Positions 51,600 through 60,623 of a DNA stretch of 64,000 bases are shown one piece after another (the stretch's first letter is position 1; each line of letters starts with the position of its first letter). Source of the stretch: Collinsella sp. Its GTDB lineage: Bacteria > Actinomycetota > Coriobacteriia > Coriobacteriales > Coriobacteriaceae. The DNA is taken from assembly GCA_019414265.1 (NCBI GenBank), contig DXMJ01000003.1:13660-77659 (forward strand), given 5' to 3'. Below the pieces are notes generated by a model, which saw nothing but the letters and a program-made list of their open reading frames with translations, did no database searches and was not told the DNA's origin. A program made the translations under genes and the position numbers.

Positions 51600-52000
51600 G
51601 CTTGGAGCGGAAAGCGTGTCCCGAAATGAGCGCTCAGAATGGGATGCAGTTTCCCCTTGGAGCCCTCGGCGGAAATTACATCCCAGAATCGATGCTCAGA
51701 ATGGGATGCGCTTTCCGGTAGAGCCTCTGGCGGAAAGCGCATCCCGGAATTCGGCTCCAGAGTGGGACACACTTTCCGGTTGGAGCTTCAACCGGAAACC
51801 GCGTCCCAGAATTTCGCTTCAGAGTGGGACGCCGTTTCCGGCTGAATCCTCTGGCGGAAAGTTCATCCCAGAATTGGCGCTCGGAGTGGGACACGGTTTC
51901 CGGATGGAGCCTCAGCGGAAACTGTATCCCAGTTTGAGCGTTTATTCCGGGATGCCGTTTCCGCAGGGCGCTTCAACCGGAACGCGTGTCCCGTATAAAA
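51600..52000. repeat. Tandem array of seven palindromic units, period 61-62 bp
   Basis: GGAAA opens units at 51609, 51671, 51732, 51794, 51856, 51917 and (as GGAAC) 51979. Each unit has a left arm like CCGGAAACCGCGTCCCA, a centre such as GAATT...CTCAGAG, and a complementary right arm like TGGGACGCCGTTTCCGG. Units are joined by short linkers resembling TTGGAGCCTC. Arms differ between units. The last unit is incomplete. The period is not a multiple of three, so open frames across it are accidental. Confidence 0.9.
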
Positions 52001-52003
52001 GTA

Positions 52004-52081
52004 CGGAAAAGTGTCGAAGATGGGCACCTTATAACTTCGGAAAAGTGTCAAATTCGATAGGCAAATTATCCGGAAAAGTGT
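52004..52081. repeat. Three direct repeats CGGAAAAGTGT
   Basis: Copies at 52004, 52038 and 52071 (spacing 34 and 33 bp), directly after the palindromic array. They share GGAAA with the array and may be derived from it. No gene lies between 51600 and 52151. Confidence 0.7.
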
Positions 52082-52151
52082 AGCTGGATGACAAAACAGC
52101 ACTTAAAAGCCGGTGCTGGATGCGGGATCCTGCGGCCGCCTTCAGCCCTCG

Positions 52152-53138
52152 CTACTCATCGTCTCCGTCGTTGGGGTCGCCCTTGAGGGTATTGATGTCC
52201 AGGTACTGGTTGTCGTCCTCTTTTTCCTGCGTTTCCGACTCCGCTTGGGTGGGGCCGCGGAACAGCTGGAATCCCTCAAACGCAATGACGCCGAGCAGGG
52301 CAATGACAATGGCGATAAAGGCAACCTTGACTGCCTGCGGAAATTCCGAGAAACGCAGCGCCTTTTCCGCAGCGTAATAATCGGCGAAGCGCTCTTCGCC
52401 CGTGCTTTTGGTATACGCCGGCGCGGACGCGGCCTCCGGGCCATATTCCGGTGCAGGCGTGGCAGCGTACGGATCGTTGAGATAATCGCTCGATGCGGTG
52501 CCATAATCCTCGGTCTCGATGCGACCGGTGCCAGCATAGCCATCGGAATAATCGGAATATGCCGCACCGCCCTCATAGCCCGCGGCGCTCGTGTTGGCGG
52601 CAAAAAGCGGGTTAACTGGAACGTCGAGCGCCGGCATGCCGGTAGAGGTCTCATCCAGATCGGCTGCAGCCCAGGAATCGTAGGCAACCTGATGGGCAAC
52701 GGGCTCATCGAGCCTTGTGACCGGAGGCTTGCGTGCCGCAGGAACAGGCAACTGCTGGGCGCTGTACATAACGGTGCTGTCGGCCGATTTGCCCTGCGTC
52801 GCTGCGGCGAGAAATGCCGCCGTCTCGGACGGATCGCTTGCGGGGCGGGGAGCGGGCGTGGGCGCCGAAGTGGGCGCGGGCGTAGGCGCGGGCGTCGAAA
52901 CAGGCGACTGCGCAGGAGTCGACGCAGATGCGGGCTTAGGCGCAAGCGCAGGATTGGGACTTGACGGGCGAGCCCCGCCGCCCATGAGTTCGTCGGCGGT
53001 CCACGGGCGATCATCCATCACGTCGTCAAGGCTTAGCGAAAACAGGTCGTCTTCACCCTCATCGAACATGCGGTGCACATGTCCACCAATTGCCGGAATC
53101 AATCCGCGACCGGTGCATGATGCCTTGCTCAACGCCAT
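52152..53138 (-). CDS. Proline/alanine-rich single-pass membrane protein of unknown function
   Basis: 328 residues from ATG 53138 (GAAAGGATGG upstream); the frame extends further but lacks a ribosome site. After an acidic segment (MFDEGEDDLFSLSLDDVMDD) comes a long low-complexity Pro/Ala/Ser/Thr region, then a Tyr/Gly/Ser-rich part. One transmembrane helix lies near the C-terminus (VKVAFIAIVIALLGVIAFEG), followed by a short acidic tail. There is no signal peptide at the N-terminus, so most of the protein is probably cytoplasmic, with the tail outside. I recognise no family. It lies between the repeat array and the second YheO-type regulator. Confidence 0.65.
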   Translation of the reverse strand: MALSKASCTGRGLIPAIGGHVHRMFDEGEDDLFSLSLDDVMDDRPWTADELMGGGARPSSPNPALAPKPASASTPAQSPVSTPAPTPAPTSAPTPAPRPASDPSETAAFLAAATQGKSADSTVMYSAQQLPVPAARKPPVTRLDEPVAHQVAYDSWAAADLDETSTGMPALDVPVNPLFAANTSAAGYEGGAAYSDYSDGYAGTGRIETEDYGTASSDYLNDPYAATPAPEYGPEAASAPAYTKSTGEERFADYYAAEKALRFSEFPQAVKVAFIAIVIALLGVIAFEGFQLFRGPTQAESETQEKEDDNQYLDINTLKGDPNDGDDE

Positions 53139-53261
53139 TCTGTTCCATCCTTTCGAAATACTAATGACATCGATTATATGGAACTTCCCAAGCGGCTCGG
53201 TCTTGGATTCGTGCTTTCCAGAACTCGCGCCCAAAAGGGGAGGGGCAATCCAGGCGAGTGC

Positions 53262-53915
53262 CTACTTGTCGCCGACCGCCGCCTTGGCCTCATTGAGGTA
53301 GCTATAGAAGCTGTACTTAGAGATGCCAAAGAACTCGCAGGCACGCTCGCTCGACTTGGAAATGAGGAAGGCGCCGCGACGGTCGAGGTAGCCAATGGCG
53401 CGAATGCGCTCGTCTTTGGTCATAAGGGCCGCAGGCTTGCCCACGTATTGCTCGCACTCGCGTAGCAGGTCTTCGAGCAGGTCGCCGATGTTCTTGGTAA
53501 TGGGCTCGGGCTCGGTATAGCCCGTGCCGCCGGTGCCGGTAAAAGCGTCGAGCGAGCGCTCAAAAGCCTTCATAAGCGTAATGTCAAAGTTGATGCCCAA
53601 AATGCCGACGGGCTTGCCCTCGTCGTTGCGGATAAAGATCGTCGAGGACTTGAGCAGCTTGCCATCGGTGGTTTTGGTGAGGTATGGTTCGCGGTCGTGC
53701 ACGTCGGTGGTGCCCTCGTGCATGGACTCAAACACAATATGGCTGGGGCCGTCACCCAGTTTGCGCCCGCTGACGTGGCCGTTTTCGATCACTACGATGG
53801 AGTGGTCCACGTCCTCGGTCTCCAGATCGTGGACGACGACTTCGCAGTTGGGGCCAAATTGGAGCGCCAGGCCGTGTGCAAGGCGCTTATAAAACTCAAT
53901 CTGTGCGGGGGTCAT
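53262..53915 (-). CDS. YheO-type (PAS plus HTH) transcriptional regulator 2
   Basis: 217 residues from ATG 53915 (AGGAAGG six bases upstream). The PAS part has VVVHDLETEDVDHSIVVIENGHVSGRKLGDGPSH and STIFIRNDEGKPVGILGINFD. The helix-turn-helix is near LISKSSERACEFFGISKYSFYSYLNEAK. Same architecture as the regulator at 41113-41769 but clearly diverged. Divergent from ygeX, whose upstream region carries two matching palindromes, so it probably senses a pathway intermediate and controls the ygeX operon. Confidence 0.87.
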   Translation of the reverse strand: MTPAQIEFYKRLAHGLALQFGPNCEVVVHDLETEDVDHSIVVIENGHVSGRKLGDGPSHIVFESMHEGTTDVHDREPYLTKTTDGKLLKSSTIFIRNDEGKPVGILGINFDITLMKAFERSLDAFTGTGGTGYTEPEPITKNIGDLLEDLLRECEQYVGKPAALMTKDERIRAIGYLDRRGAFLISKSSERACEFFGISKYSFYSYLNEAKAAVGDK

Positions 53916-54034
53916 GGGTGCCTTCCTAAAAATTAGTTTGGGCACACTTTGCCATAAACCACACTTGTTCGCAAATAACGAAAGCGTCGCTGCGTTATGT
54001 GACCGTTCGGCGGCGAAAAGGTACCGATTACGGC

Positions 54035-54100
54035 AACAAACAATTTGTTAGGTTTACCAATCAAAAAGTGTGATAGAACAGTGCTAACAAACTTTTTGTT
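54035..54100 (+). promoter_or_regulatory. Two identical-format operators upstream of ygeX
   Basis: AACAAA-CAA-TTTGTT (54035-54049) and AACAAA-CTT-TTTGTT (54086-54100): perfect 6-bp arms, 3-nt centres, starts 51 bp apart. They lie in the 277-bp divergent region between regulator 2 and ygeX, which otherwise holds no gene. The spacing of about five helical turns suits cooperative binding on one DNA face. Confidence 0.65.
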
Positions 54101-54192
54101 TGGCATCCACATAAAAGTTCAGTCGCATGAATGGGAATGGGCTGAAACGCGTATGCGGGGGCCGGCAAGAGAGGACTTAAGGAGTTCACCGT

Positions 54193-55407
54193 ATGGCCGA
54201 TAAGATCCAGTGGGCGGGCAACACGATGCCCAAGAGCGATGACAAGCACTTGGGAATCATGAGCCTCGACCACGTGAAGAAGGCCCGCGCCTTCCACCAG
54301 TCGTTCCCCCAGTACACCGTCACTCCGCTTGCCCGCCTGGATGGTCAGGCCGCGCGCCTGGGCCTTTCCAACCTGTGCGTTAAGGACGAGAGCTATCGCT
54401 TTGGCCTCAACGCCTTTAAGGTCCTGGGCGGTTCGTTTGCCATGGCCAACTACATTGCCGACGAGACCGGCAAGGACGTTGCCGAGTGCACCTTCGATTA
54501 CCTGACCTCCGATCAGCTTGCCAAGGACTTTGGTCAGGCCACCTTCTTTACCGCCACCGACGGCAACCATGGCCGCGGCGTGGCATGGGCTGCCAACAAG
54601 CTGGGCCAGAAGGCCGTCGTGCACATGCCCAAGGGTTCCACCAAGCCCCGCTTTGATAACATCGCCGCCGAGGGCGCCACGGTGACCATCGAAGAGGTCA
54701 ACTATGACGAGTGCGTGCGCATGGCCGCCGCCGAGGCCGATGCCTGCGACCGCGGCGTCATCGTTCAGGATACCGCCTGGGAGGGCTACGAGAAGATCCC
54801 GTCCTGGATCATGGAGGGCTACGGCACCATGGCTTCCGAGGCTGCCGAGCAGCTGCGCGAGATGGCCATCAACCGCCCGACGCACGTTTTTGTCCAGGCT
54901 GGCGTGGGCTCGCTGGCCGGCGCCGTGGTGGGCTACTTCACCAACCTGTATCCCGATAACCCGCCCACCTTCGTCGTGGTCGAGTGCGCGCCTGCCGCCT
55001 GCCTGTACAAGGGCGCTGCCGCCGGCGACGGCGACCCGCGCATCGTGGACGGCGACATGCCCTCCATCATGGCCGGCCTGTGCTGCGGCGAGCCCAACAT
55101 CCTGGGCTGGGATATCCTGCGCAACCACACCACCGCCTTCGTGTCCTGCCCCGACTGGGTCACCGCTCGCGGCATGCGCACCCTGGGCGCTCCCGAGAAG
55201 GGCGACCCGCGCGTCATCTCCGGCGAGTCCGGCGCGGTGACCACCGGCCTGGTCGAGACCCTCATGCTCGATCCCGAGTACGCCGAGCTCAAGGAGCTCA
55301 TCGGCCTGGATAAGACGAGCTCCGTGCTCTGCTTCTCCACGGAAGGTGACACGGACCCCGACCAGTATCGCCGCATTGTTTGGGAAGGCGAATATCCGAC
55401 CTGCTAA
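54193..55407 (+). CDS. ygeX: Diaminopropionate ammonia-lyase
   Basis: PLP enzyme splitting 2,3-diaminopropionate into pyruvate and two ammonia, through 2-aminoacrylate. 404 residues. The PLP lysine is in SYRFGLNAFKVLGGS; other marks are TATDGNHGRGVAW, the phosphate-binding QAGVGSLAGAVVGY and GAPEKGDPRVISGESGA. TAAGGAG is upstream of the ATG. First gene of the downstream half of the purine cluster. Confidence 0.95.
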   Translation: MADKIQWAGNTMPKSDDKHLGIMSLDHVKKARAFHQSFPQYTVTPLARLDGQAARLGLSNLCVKDESYRFGLNAFKVLGGSFAMANYIADETGKDVAECTFDYLTSDQLAKDFGQATFFTATDGNHGRGVAWAANKLGQKAVVHMPKGSTKPRFDNIAAEGATVTIEEVNYDECVRMAAAEADACDRGVIVQDTAWEGYEKIPSWIMEGYGTMASEAAEQLREMAINRPTHVFVQAGVGSLAGAVVGYFTNLYPDNPPTFVVVECAPAACLYKGAAAGDGDPRIVDGDMPSIMAGLCCGEPNILGWDILRNHTTAFVSCPDWVTARGMRTLGAPEKGDPRVISGESGAVTTGLVETLMLDPEYAELKELIGLDKTSSVLCFSTEGDTDPDQYRRIVWEGEYPTC

Positions 55408-55480
55408 TCGTTGGGCGGCGCAACGCGCCGCGCCAAATTCCTATTAGACCCCCTATGTCCTGCAGATGCATGAACCCGGG

Positions 55481-55600
55481 AGGCGGAGCGATACCTATTT
55501 GCTCCGTCGCGAGTTCCGCACGCAAAGGAAAGCACTTAATGTGCTTTCCGTCTTGCGCAGGACTGTCCGAGCAGCGGAGTAAATAGGTATCGCTCCGCCA
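55481..55600. repeat. Long hairpin element, copy B
   Basis: Arms of about 25 bp (from GGCGGAGCGATACC at 55482 and its complement ending at 55599), with one G-T position that would be a wobble pair in RNA. They enclose a 68-nt core nearly the same as in copy A (28213-28279). The tip stem is GGAAAGCAC/GTGCTTTCC against GGAGAGCAC/GTGCTCTCC in copy A, a paired change. It occupies most of the 232-bp ygeX-ygeY gap. Confidence 0.85.
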
Positions 55601-55639
55601 CCTCACAGGTAGATTCCTTCGTTTGAAAGGTTATGAACA

Positions 55640-57025
55640 ATGGCTAAAGAACTCGATTTCGACGCTATCAAGGCTGCGGCTGAGTCCCATCGTGCTGATA
55701 TGACGCGTTTTCTTCGCGCAATGATTAGCCACCCCTCTGAGTCCTGCGAGGAGGGTGAGGTTGTCGCCTGCATCAAGGCCGAGATGGAGAGCCTTGGCTA
55801 TGACGAGGTCAAGGTCGACGGCCTGGGCAACGTTATGGGCTTTATGGGCGAGGGCGACAAGATCATCGCCATCGACTCCCACATCGACACCGTCGGTATC
55901 GGCAACATCGAGAACTGGGACGCCGATCCCTATGAGGGCTACGAGACCGACGAGATCATCTACGGCCGCGGCGGCTCCGACCAGGAGGGTGGCATGGCTT
56001 CTGCTACCTACGCTGCCAAGATGATGAAGGACATGGGCCTCATCCCCGAGGGCTACAAGATCATGGTCGTCGGCACCGTCCAGGAAGAGGACTGCGACGG
56101 CATGTGCTGGCAGTACATCTACAACAAGGACGGCATTAAGCCCGAGTTCGTCATTTCCACCGAGCCCACCGACGGCGGCATCTACCGCGGTCACCGCGGC
56201 CGCATGGAGATCCGCGTCGACGTTCACGGCACCTCCTGCCACGGCTCCGCTCCCGACCGCGGCGACAACGCCATTTACAAGATGGCCGACATCATCGCCG
56301 ACGTCCGCGCCCTCAACAACAACGGCTGCGACGAGTCGACCGACATCAAGGGCCTCGTCAAGATGCTCGACCCCAAGTACAACCCCGAGCACTTCGAGGA
56401 TGCCCGCTTCCTGGGCCGCGGCACCTGCACCGTCAGCCAGATCTTCTACACCAGCCCCAGCCGCTGCGCTGTCGCTGACTCCTGCGCCATCTCCATCGAC
56501 CGTCGCATGACCGCCGGCGAGACCTGGGAGTCCTGCCTGGATGAGATCCGCAACCTGCCGGCCGCCAAGAAGTACGGCGACGACGTGAAGGTCTCCATGT
56601 ACATGTACGACCGTCCGTCCTGGACCGGCGAGGTCTACGAGACCGAGGCTTACTTCCCCACGTGGATCAACAAGGAGACCGCTCCGCACGTCAAGGCTCT
56701 CGTCGACGCTCACAAGGCCATGTTCGGTGACGAGCGCATCGGCTGCGAGCCCAGCATGGACAAGCGCACCGGTCGCCCGCTGTGCGACAAGTGGACCTTC
56801 TCCACGAACTGCGTCTCCATCCAGGGCCGCTATGGCATCCCCTGCGTCGGCTTTGGCCCGGGTGCCGAGTCTCAGGCTCACGCTCCCAACGAGGTCACCT
56901 ACAAGGACGACCTGGTCACCGCTGCCGCCATGTATGTGGCTGCCCTGAACCTCTACGATCCGAGCCAGGCCGATGGCGACGCCACCGTGTTCCGCGCCGG
57001 TCTGACCAACAACAAGATCGATTAG
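55640..57025 (+). CDS. ygeY: YgeY-type M20 family hydrolase
   Basis: 461 residues, a metallo-hydrolase of the peptidase M20/ArgE type. Metal ligands: [29 protein letters not shown] (general-base Glu-Glu) and a late His in ESQAHAPNE. The dimerisation domain contains [22 protein letters not shown]. In E. coli it is encoded beside ygeX and ygeW and used in anaerobic uric acid breakdown, presumably hydrolysing a ureido intermediate. GAAAGG upstream of the ATG. Confidence 0.93.
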   Translation: MAKELDFDAIKAAAESHRADMTRFLRAMISHPSESCEEGEVVACIKAEMESLGYDEVKVDGLGNVMGFMGEGDKIIAIDSHIDTVGIGNIENWDADPYEGYETDEIIYGRGGSDQEGGMASATYAAKMMKDMGLIPEGYKIMVVGTVQEEDCDGMCWQYIYNKDGIKPEFVISTEPTDGGIYRGHRGRMEIRVDVHGTSCHGSAPDRGDNAIYKMADIIADVRALNNNGCDESTDIKGLVKMLDPKYNPEHFEDARFLGRGTCTVSQIFYTSPSRCAVADSCAISIDRRMTAGETWESCLDEIRNLPAAKKYGDDVKVSMYMYDRPSWTGEVYETEAYFPTWINKETAPHVKALVDAHKAMFGDERIGCEPSMDKRTGRPLCDKWTFSTNCVSIQGRYGIPCVGFGPGAESQAHAPNEVTYKDDLVTAAAMYVAALNLYDPSQADGDATVFRAGLTNNKID

Positions 57026-57047
57026 TCCCATTCCTCGATCTTGTTGA

Positions 57048-57072
57048 GCCGGGGACAGCTCGTGTCCCCGGC
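57048..57072 (+). other. Perfect hairpin between ygeY and ygeW
   Basis: GCCGGGGACA (57048-57057) / TGTCCCCGGC (57063-57072), 5-nt loop, no T-run. It contains the GGGGACA/TGTCCCC block seen in the repeats at 34451-34515. A weak promoter-like pair (TTGACT 57081, TATCTC 57103) follows. The 201-bp gap has no gene. Confidence 0.55.
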
Positions 57073-57226
57073 ACCCCCTGTTGACTTGGGGCCCGCGGTC
57101 GTTATCTCCCATGCTTCCTCAACGGTAGCGGGTCCTCGTCATAGTGCTCTGCATGTTCTAGCCACACGCGCATGCCGGAGCACATCTACTCATTGCAATC
57201 GTTTCATCTTTGGAAAGGATATTTAC

Positions 57227-58429
57227 ATGGACGCCAAGTTTACCGAGCTCGTCGAGCAGCTGAACGGCCTCGATTTTAAGGGCATGTACGGCAGCGACTT
57301 CCTGCACACCTGGGATAAGACCACCGATGAGCTCAAGGCGCTCTACATCGTCGCCGACGCCCTGCGCGAGCTGCGCGAGAACAACGTTTCGTCCAAGATC
57401 TTCGATTCGGGTCTGGCCGTCTCCCTGTTCCGTGACAACTCCACCCGTACGCGCTTCTCCTTCTCTAAGGCAGCCAACCTGCTCGGTCTTGAGCTGCAGG
57501 ACCTGGACGAGAAGAAGTCCCAGATCGCTCACGGCGAAACCGTCCGCGAGACCGCTACCATGATCTCCTTCATGGCCGACGTCATCGGCATCCGCGACGA
57601 CATGTACATCGGCAAGGGCGACGCCTACATGGCCGAGGTCTCCGAGTCTGTCCAGCAGGCCTACGAGGACGGCGTTCTGGATCACCGTCCCACGCTCATC
57701 TCCCTGCAGTCCGACTCCGATCACCCCACGCAGTCTTCTGCCGACATGCTCTACCTCATCAACGAGTTTGGCGGTCTTGAGAACCTCAAGGGCAAAAAGG
57801 TTGCCGTCACCTGGGCCTACTCGCCCTCTTACGGCAAGCCGCTGTCCTGCCCGCAGTCGCTGATCAGCCTGCTGCCCCGTTTTGGCATGGACGTCACCTT
57901 GGCCCACCCCGAGGGCTACGACCTCATGCCCGAGGTCGTCGAGCGCGCCAAGGGTTATGCCGCCGAGTCCGGCACCACCTTTAAGCAGGTCAACACCATG
58001 GCCGAGGCCTTCGAGGGCGCCGACATCGTGATCCCGAAGAGCTGGGCTCCGTTTGCCGCCATGGAGAAGCGCACCAACCTGTACGCCGAGGGCGACGACG
58101 CCGGCATCGCTGCACTCGAGAAGGAGCTGCTCGCTCAGAACGCTACGCATCAGGATTGGTGCTCCACGACCGAGCTCATGGAGAAGACCGCCAACGGCCA
58201 GGACACCATCTTTATGCATCCGCTGCCCGCCGACATCTCCGGTGTCTCTTGCGAGCACGGCGAGGTCAACGCCGACGTCTTCGACATGCACCGCGTGGGC
58301 ATGTACAAGGAGGCTAGCTACAAGCCGTACGCCATCGCAGCCATGATGTTCCTGCAGAAGGTTGCCGATCCCGCCGCTACCCTCAAGGCCCTCGACGAGC
58401 GCAACACCGCCCGTTGGTTCCAGGCCTAA
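57227..58429 (+). CDS. ygeW: YgeW-type carbamoyltransferase
   Basis: 400 residues, of the aspartate/ornithine carbamoyltransferase superfamily but of the YgeW class. ATG 57227 follows TGGAAAGG; the frame upstream is not coding. The carbamoyl phosphate loop is SLFRDNSTRTRFSF. HPLPADISGVSCEHGEV takes the place of the OTC HCLP loop, and HPTQSSADM holds the conserved His-Pro-x-Gln. The carbamoyl acceptor is not settled, though its neighbours indicate a ureido compound of purine breakdown. Confidence 0.93.
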   Translation: MDAKFTELVEQLNGLDFKGMYGSDFLHTWDKTTDELKALYIVADALRELRENNVSSKIFDSGLAVSLFRDNSTRTRFSFSKAANLLGLELQDLDEKKSQIAHGETVRETATMISFMADVIGIRDDMYIGKGDAYMAEVSESVQQAYEDGVLDHRPTLISLQSDSDHPTQSSADMLYLINEFGGLENLKGKKVAVTWAYSPSYGKPLSCPQSLISLLPRFGMDVTLAHPEGYDLMPEVVERAKGYAAESGTTFKQVNTMAEAFEGADIVIPKSWAPFAAMEKRTNLYAEGDDAGIAALEKELLAQNATHQDWCSTTELMEKTANGQDTIFMHPLPADISGVSCEHGEVNADVFDMHRVGMYKEASYKPYAIAAMMFLQKVADPAATLKALDERNTARWFQA

Positions 58430-58452
58430 AGCTGGGTTGAGGTAAGCCATGT

Positions 58453-58491
58453 AAAGGGGGCGCTCTGCCAACCGGCGGGGTGCCCCTTTTT
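58453..58491 (+). terminator. Probable terminator after ygeW
   Basis: AAAGGGGGCGC (58453-58463) faces GTGCCCCTTTTT (58480-58491) with one bulge and one wobble. Confidence 0.6.
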
Positions 58492-58579
58492 GCATCGTGG
58501 GCGTGCGGGATAAGCGCTTTCGATGTAGATGCCCCGCGACGCGAGTTATGGGTACGATGGTTTCAGGGGAGGTATCGCC

Positions 58580-59194
58580 ATGAAACTTGGTTGCGTCATT
58601 ATAGCTTCGGGCGAGGGCAAGCGATTTGGCTCTAACAAGATGCTCGCCGATATCTATGGCGAGCCGCTGATTGCCCGGACCATTGATTCGGTTCCCCGGG
58701 GCTTTGACGTTGTGGTTTCGACGCGTTGGCCCGAGGTCGCTCAGATTTGTGATGACAAGCATTGCCCGCGCGTGCTGCACGATGGCGAGCTGCGCAGCGA
58801 AAGCGTCCGTGCGGGCCTTTCGTGGGGAGTCGAACGCAACTGGAAAGGTTGCCTCTTTTTGCCGGGCGACCAGCCGCTCGTGAGTTCGGATTCTTTTGAG
58901 GCTATGGTTCGTGCATTTGACGAGCGTGGCCGCAAGCATCCGGTGCGTCTTGCGTGCAACGGTGAGCCTTCGAGCCCGGTGCTCTTTCCGGCGGAACTGT
59001 TCGATGCACTTATGTGTCTTGAGGGTAAGGACGGCGGCGGTTCGACCCTCAAGGACCGTACCGACGTGGTGCTGGTCGAGGCGCGTGCCTACGAGCTGTG
59101 GGACGTCGATACCGTCAAGGGACAGCGACGCATAACGGAGCATATCGCCGCCTGCTCGTATTTTGATCGCGTGGCCAACTGCATCAATCAATAA
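58580..59194 (+). CDS. mocA: MocA-like molybdenum cofactor cytidylyltransferase
   Basis: 204 residues from ATG 58580 (GGGGAGG upstream). NTP-transferase fold of the MobA/MocA type: start LGCVIIASGEGKRFGSNKML (loop usually AAGxxxRxGxxK), LPGDQPLVS with the metal Asp, and GGGSTLKD. It would convert Mo-molybdopterin to its cytosine dinucleotide form for XdhD. Corresponds to ygfJ of the E. coli cluster. 9 bp before hyuA. Confidence 0.85.
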   Translation: MKLGCVIIASGEGKRFGSNKMLADIYGEPLIARTIDSVPRGFDVVVSTRWPEVAQICDDKHCPRVLHDGELRSESVRAGLSWGVERNWKGCLFLPGDQPLVSSDSFEAMVRAFDERGRKHPVRLACNGEPSSPVLFPAELFDALMCLEGKDGGGSTLKDRTDVVLVEARAYELWDVDTVKGQRRITEHIAACSYFDRVANCINQ

Positions 59195-59203
59195 GGAGCA
59201 ATT

Positions 59204-60571
59204 ATGATCATCATCAAAAACGGCGCACTCGTGACGCCCCAGGGGCTTCGCCGCGCCGATCTTGCCATGGATGGCGATAAGATCGTGCGGATTGCCGCGG
59301 CGATTGAGCCGGCCGAGGGCGATACCGTCGAGGATGCTGCGGGCTGCTGGGTGTTCCCGGGCTTTATCGATGGGCACACGCACATGCAGTGCTGGACCGG
59401 CATGGATTGGACAGCCGATAGCTTTGAGACCGGCACGCGCGCGGCTGCCTGCGGCGGCACGACGACCATTGTGGACTACGCGACGGCCGATCGCGGCGTG
59501 ACCATGCCCGATGCCTTGGCCGAGTGGCATCATCGCGCCGACGGCACCTGCACCGCCAACTATGCCTTCCATATGGCGCTTGCCGAGTGGAATGAGCGCA
59601 ACCGCGCCGATCTTTCGGCCATGCGCGAGGCGGGCGTGTCGTCGTTTAAGACCTACTTTGCCTACGACCATCTGCGCCTGGACGATGCCGAGACGCTCGA
59701 GGTGCTGGAGGAGCTCAAGCGCGTGGGCGGTATCCTGTGCGTGCATTGCGAGAACGGCACGTTGGTCAACGCGCTGCAGAAGCGCGTGTTTGAGCAGGGT
59801 ATCCACGGGCCCGAGGGCCATGCGCTCAGCCGTCCGGACGTGTGTGAGGCCGAGGCCGTGAGCCGCCTGCTGTATCTGGCGCACTTGGCCGGGGACGCTC
59901 CGGTCAACGTGGTGCACCTTTCGACCAAGCTGGGGCTCGAGGCCATTCGCGCTGCCAAAGCGCGCGGGCAGAAGAACATCTATGTCGAGACATGCCCTCA
60001 GTATCTGATGCTCGACGACACCTGCTATCTGGAGCAGGGTGAGGACGGCTTTGCGGGCGCCAAGTACGTGATGAGCCCGCCGCTGCGCCATGCCGGTGAC
60101 CGTGCCGCGCTGCGCGAGGCGCTTGTGGCTGGCGAGATCGATACTATTGCGACCGATCATTGCAGCTTTAACCTGTACGGGCAAAAGGACCGAGGACGCG
60201 ATGATTTCCGCGCGATTCCCAACGGCGGGCCCGGCGTGGAGCATCGTCCCGTTGCGATTGCCACGAGCTTTGAGGGACAGCTGGGCCCCGAGGACCTCTG
60301 CCGCCTGATGAGCGAGAACCCGGCGCGCGTGTTTGGCATGTACCCGCGCAAGGGCTGTCTTGCCGAGGGCTCCGATGCCGACGTGTGCGTGTGGGATCCC
60401 AAGGCGCGCTGGACGATCAGTGCCGCGACGCAGCATCAGGCTGTGGACTACACGCCGCTCGAGGGTTTTGAGGCACATGGCCGCGTCAAGGCCGTGTTTG
60501 TGAACGGCGTGCTGGCCGCGCGCGACGGCGAGCCCACCGGAGCCCAACCCGGCCGCTACGTCCCCCGCTAA
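59204..60571 (+). CDS. hyuA: Hydantoinase / dihydropyrimidinase family amidohydrolase
   Basis: 455 residues, opening cyclic ureides. Metal ligands: DGHTHMQCW, the carbamylated Lys in SSFKTYFAYD, His in VHCENG and VHLSTK, and Asp in IATDHCSF. D-hydantoinase-like spacing. In E. coli hyuA (ygeZ) lies in the same cluster. Here it would act on the ring produced after xanthine/urate conversion. AAGGAG upstream of the ATG. Confidence 0.93.
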   Translation: MIIIKNGALVTPQGLRRADLAMDGDKIVRIAAAIEPAEGDTVEDAAGCWVFPGFIDGHTHMQCWTGMDWTADSFETGTRAAACGGTTTIVDYATADRGVTMPDALAEWHHRADGTCTANYAFHMALAEWNERNRADLSAMREAGVSSFKTYFAYDHLRLDDAETLEVLEELKRVGGILCVHCENGTLVNALQKRVFEQGIHGPEGHALSRPDVCEAEAVSRLLYLAHLAGDAPVNVVHLSTKLGLEAIRAAKARGQKNIYVETCPQYLMLDDTCYLEQGEDGFAGAKYVMSPPLRHAGDRAALREALVAGEIDTIATDHCSFNLYGQKDRGRDDFRAIPNGGPGVEHRPVAIATSFEGQLGPEDLCRLMSENPARVFGMYPRKGCLAEGSDADVCVWDPKARWTISAATQHQAVDYTPLEGFEAHGRVKAVFVNGVLAARDGEPTGAQPGRYVPR

Positions 60572-60584
60572 CAGGAAGGCCGCC

Positions 60585-60623
60585 GGGGTAGCTAATTTGG
60601 GACGGGGCTCTTTTAGCTACCCC
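60585..60623. terminator. Hairpin between convergent hyuA and yqeC
   Basis: GGGGTAGCTA (60585-60594) / TAGCTACCCC (60614-60623), a 10-bp perfect stem overlapping the yqeC stop. The loop contains GGGAC. Probable bidirectional terminator, without a clean T-run. Confidence 0.5.

Noticed and set aside
51600..52081. CRISPR array
   Set aside because: Units are degenerate palindromes without unique spacers between identical repeats, and no cas genes are nearby.
51583..52083. A 166-codon open frame with repeated peptides across the palindromic array
   Set aside because: The DNA period is 61-62 bp, so the frame shifts from unit to unit. Other frames are open as well, and the palindromic DNA explains the apparent peptide repeats.
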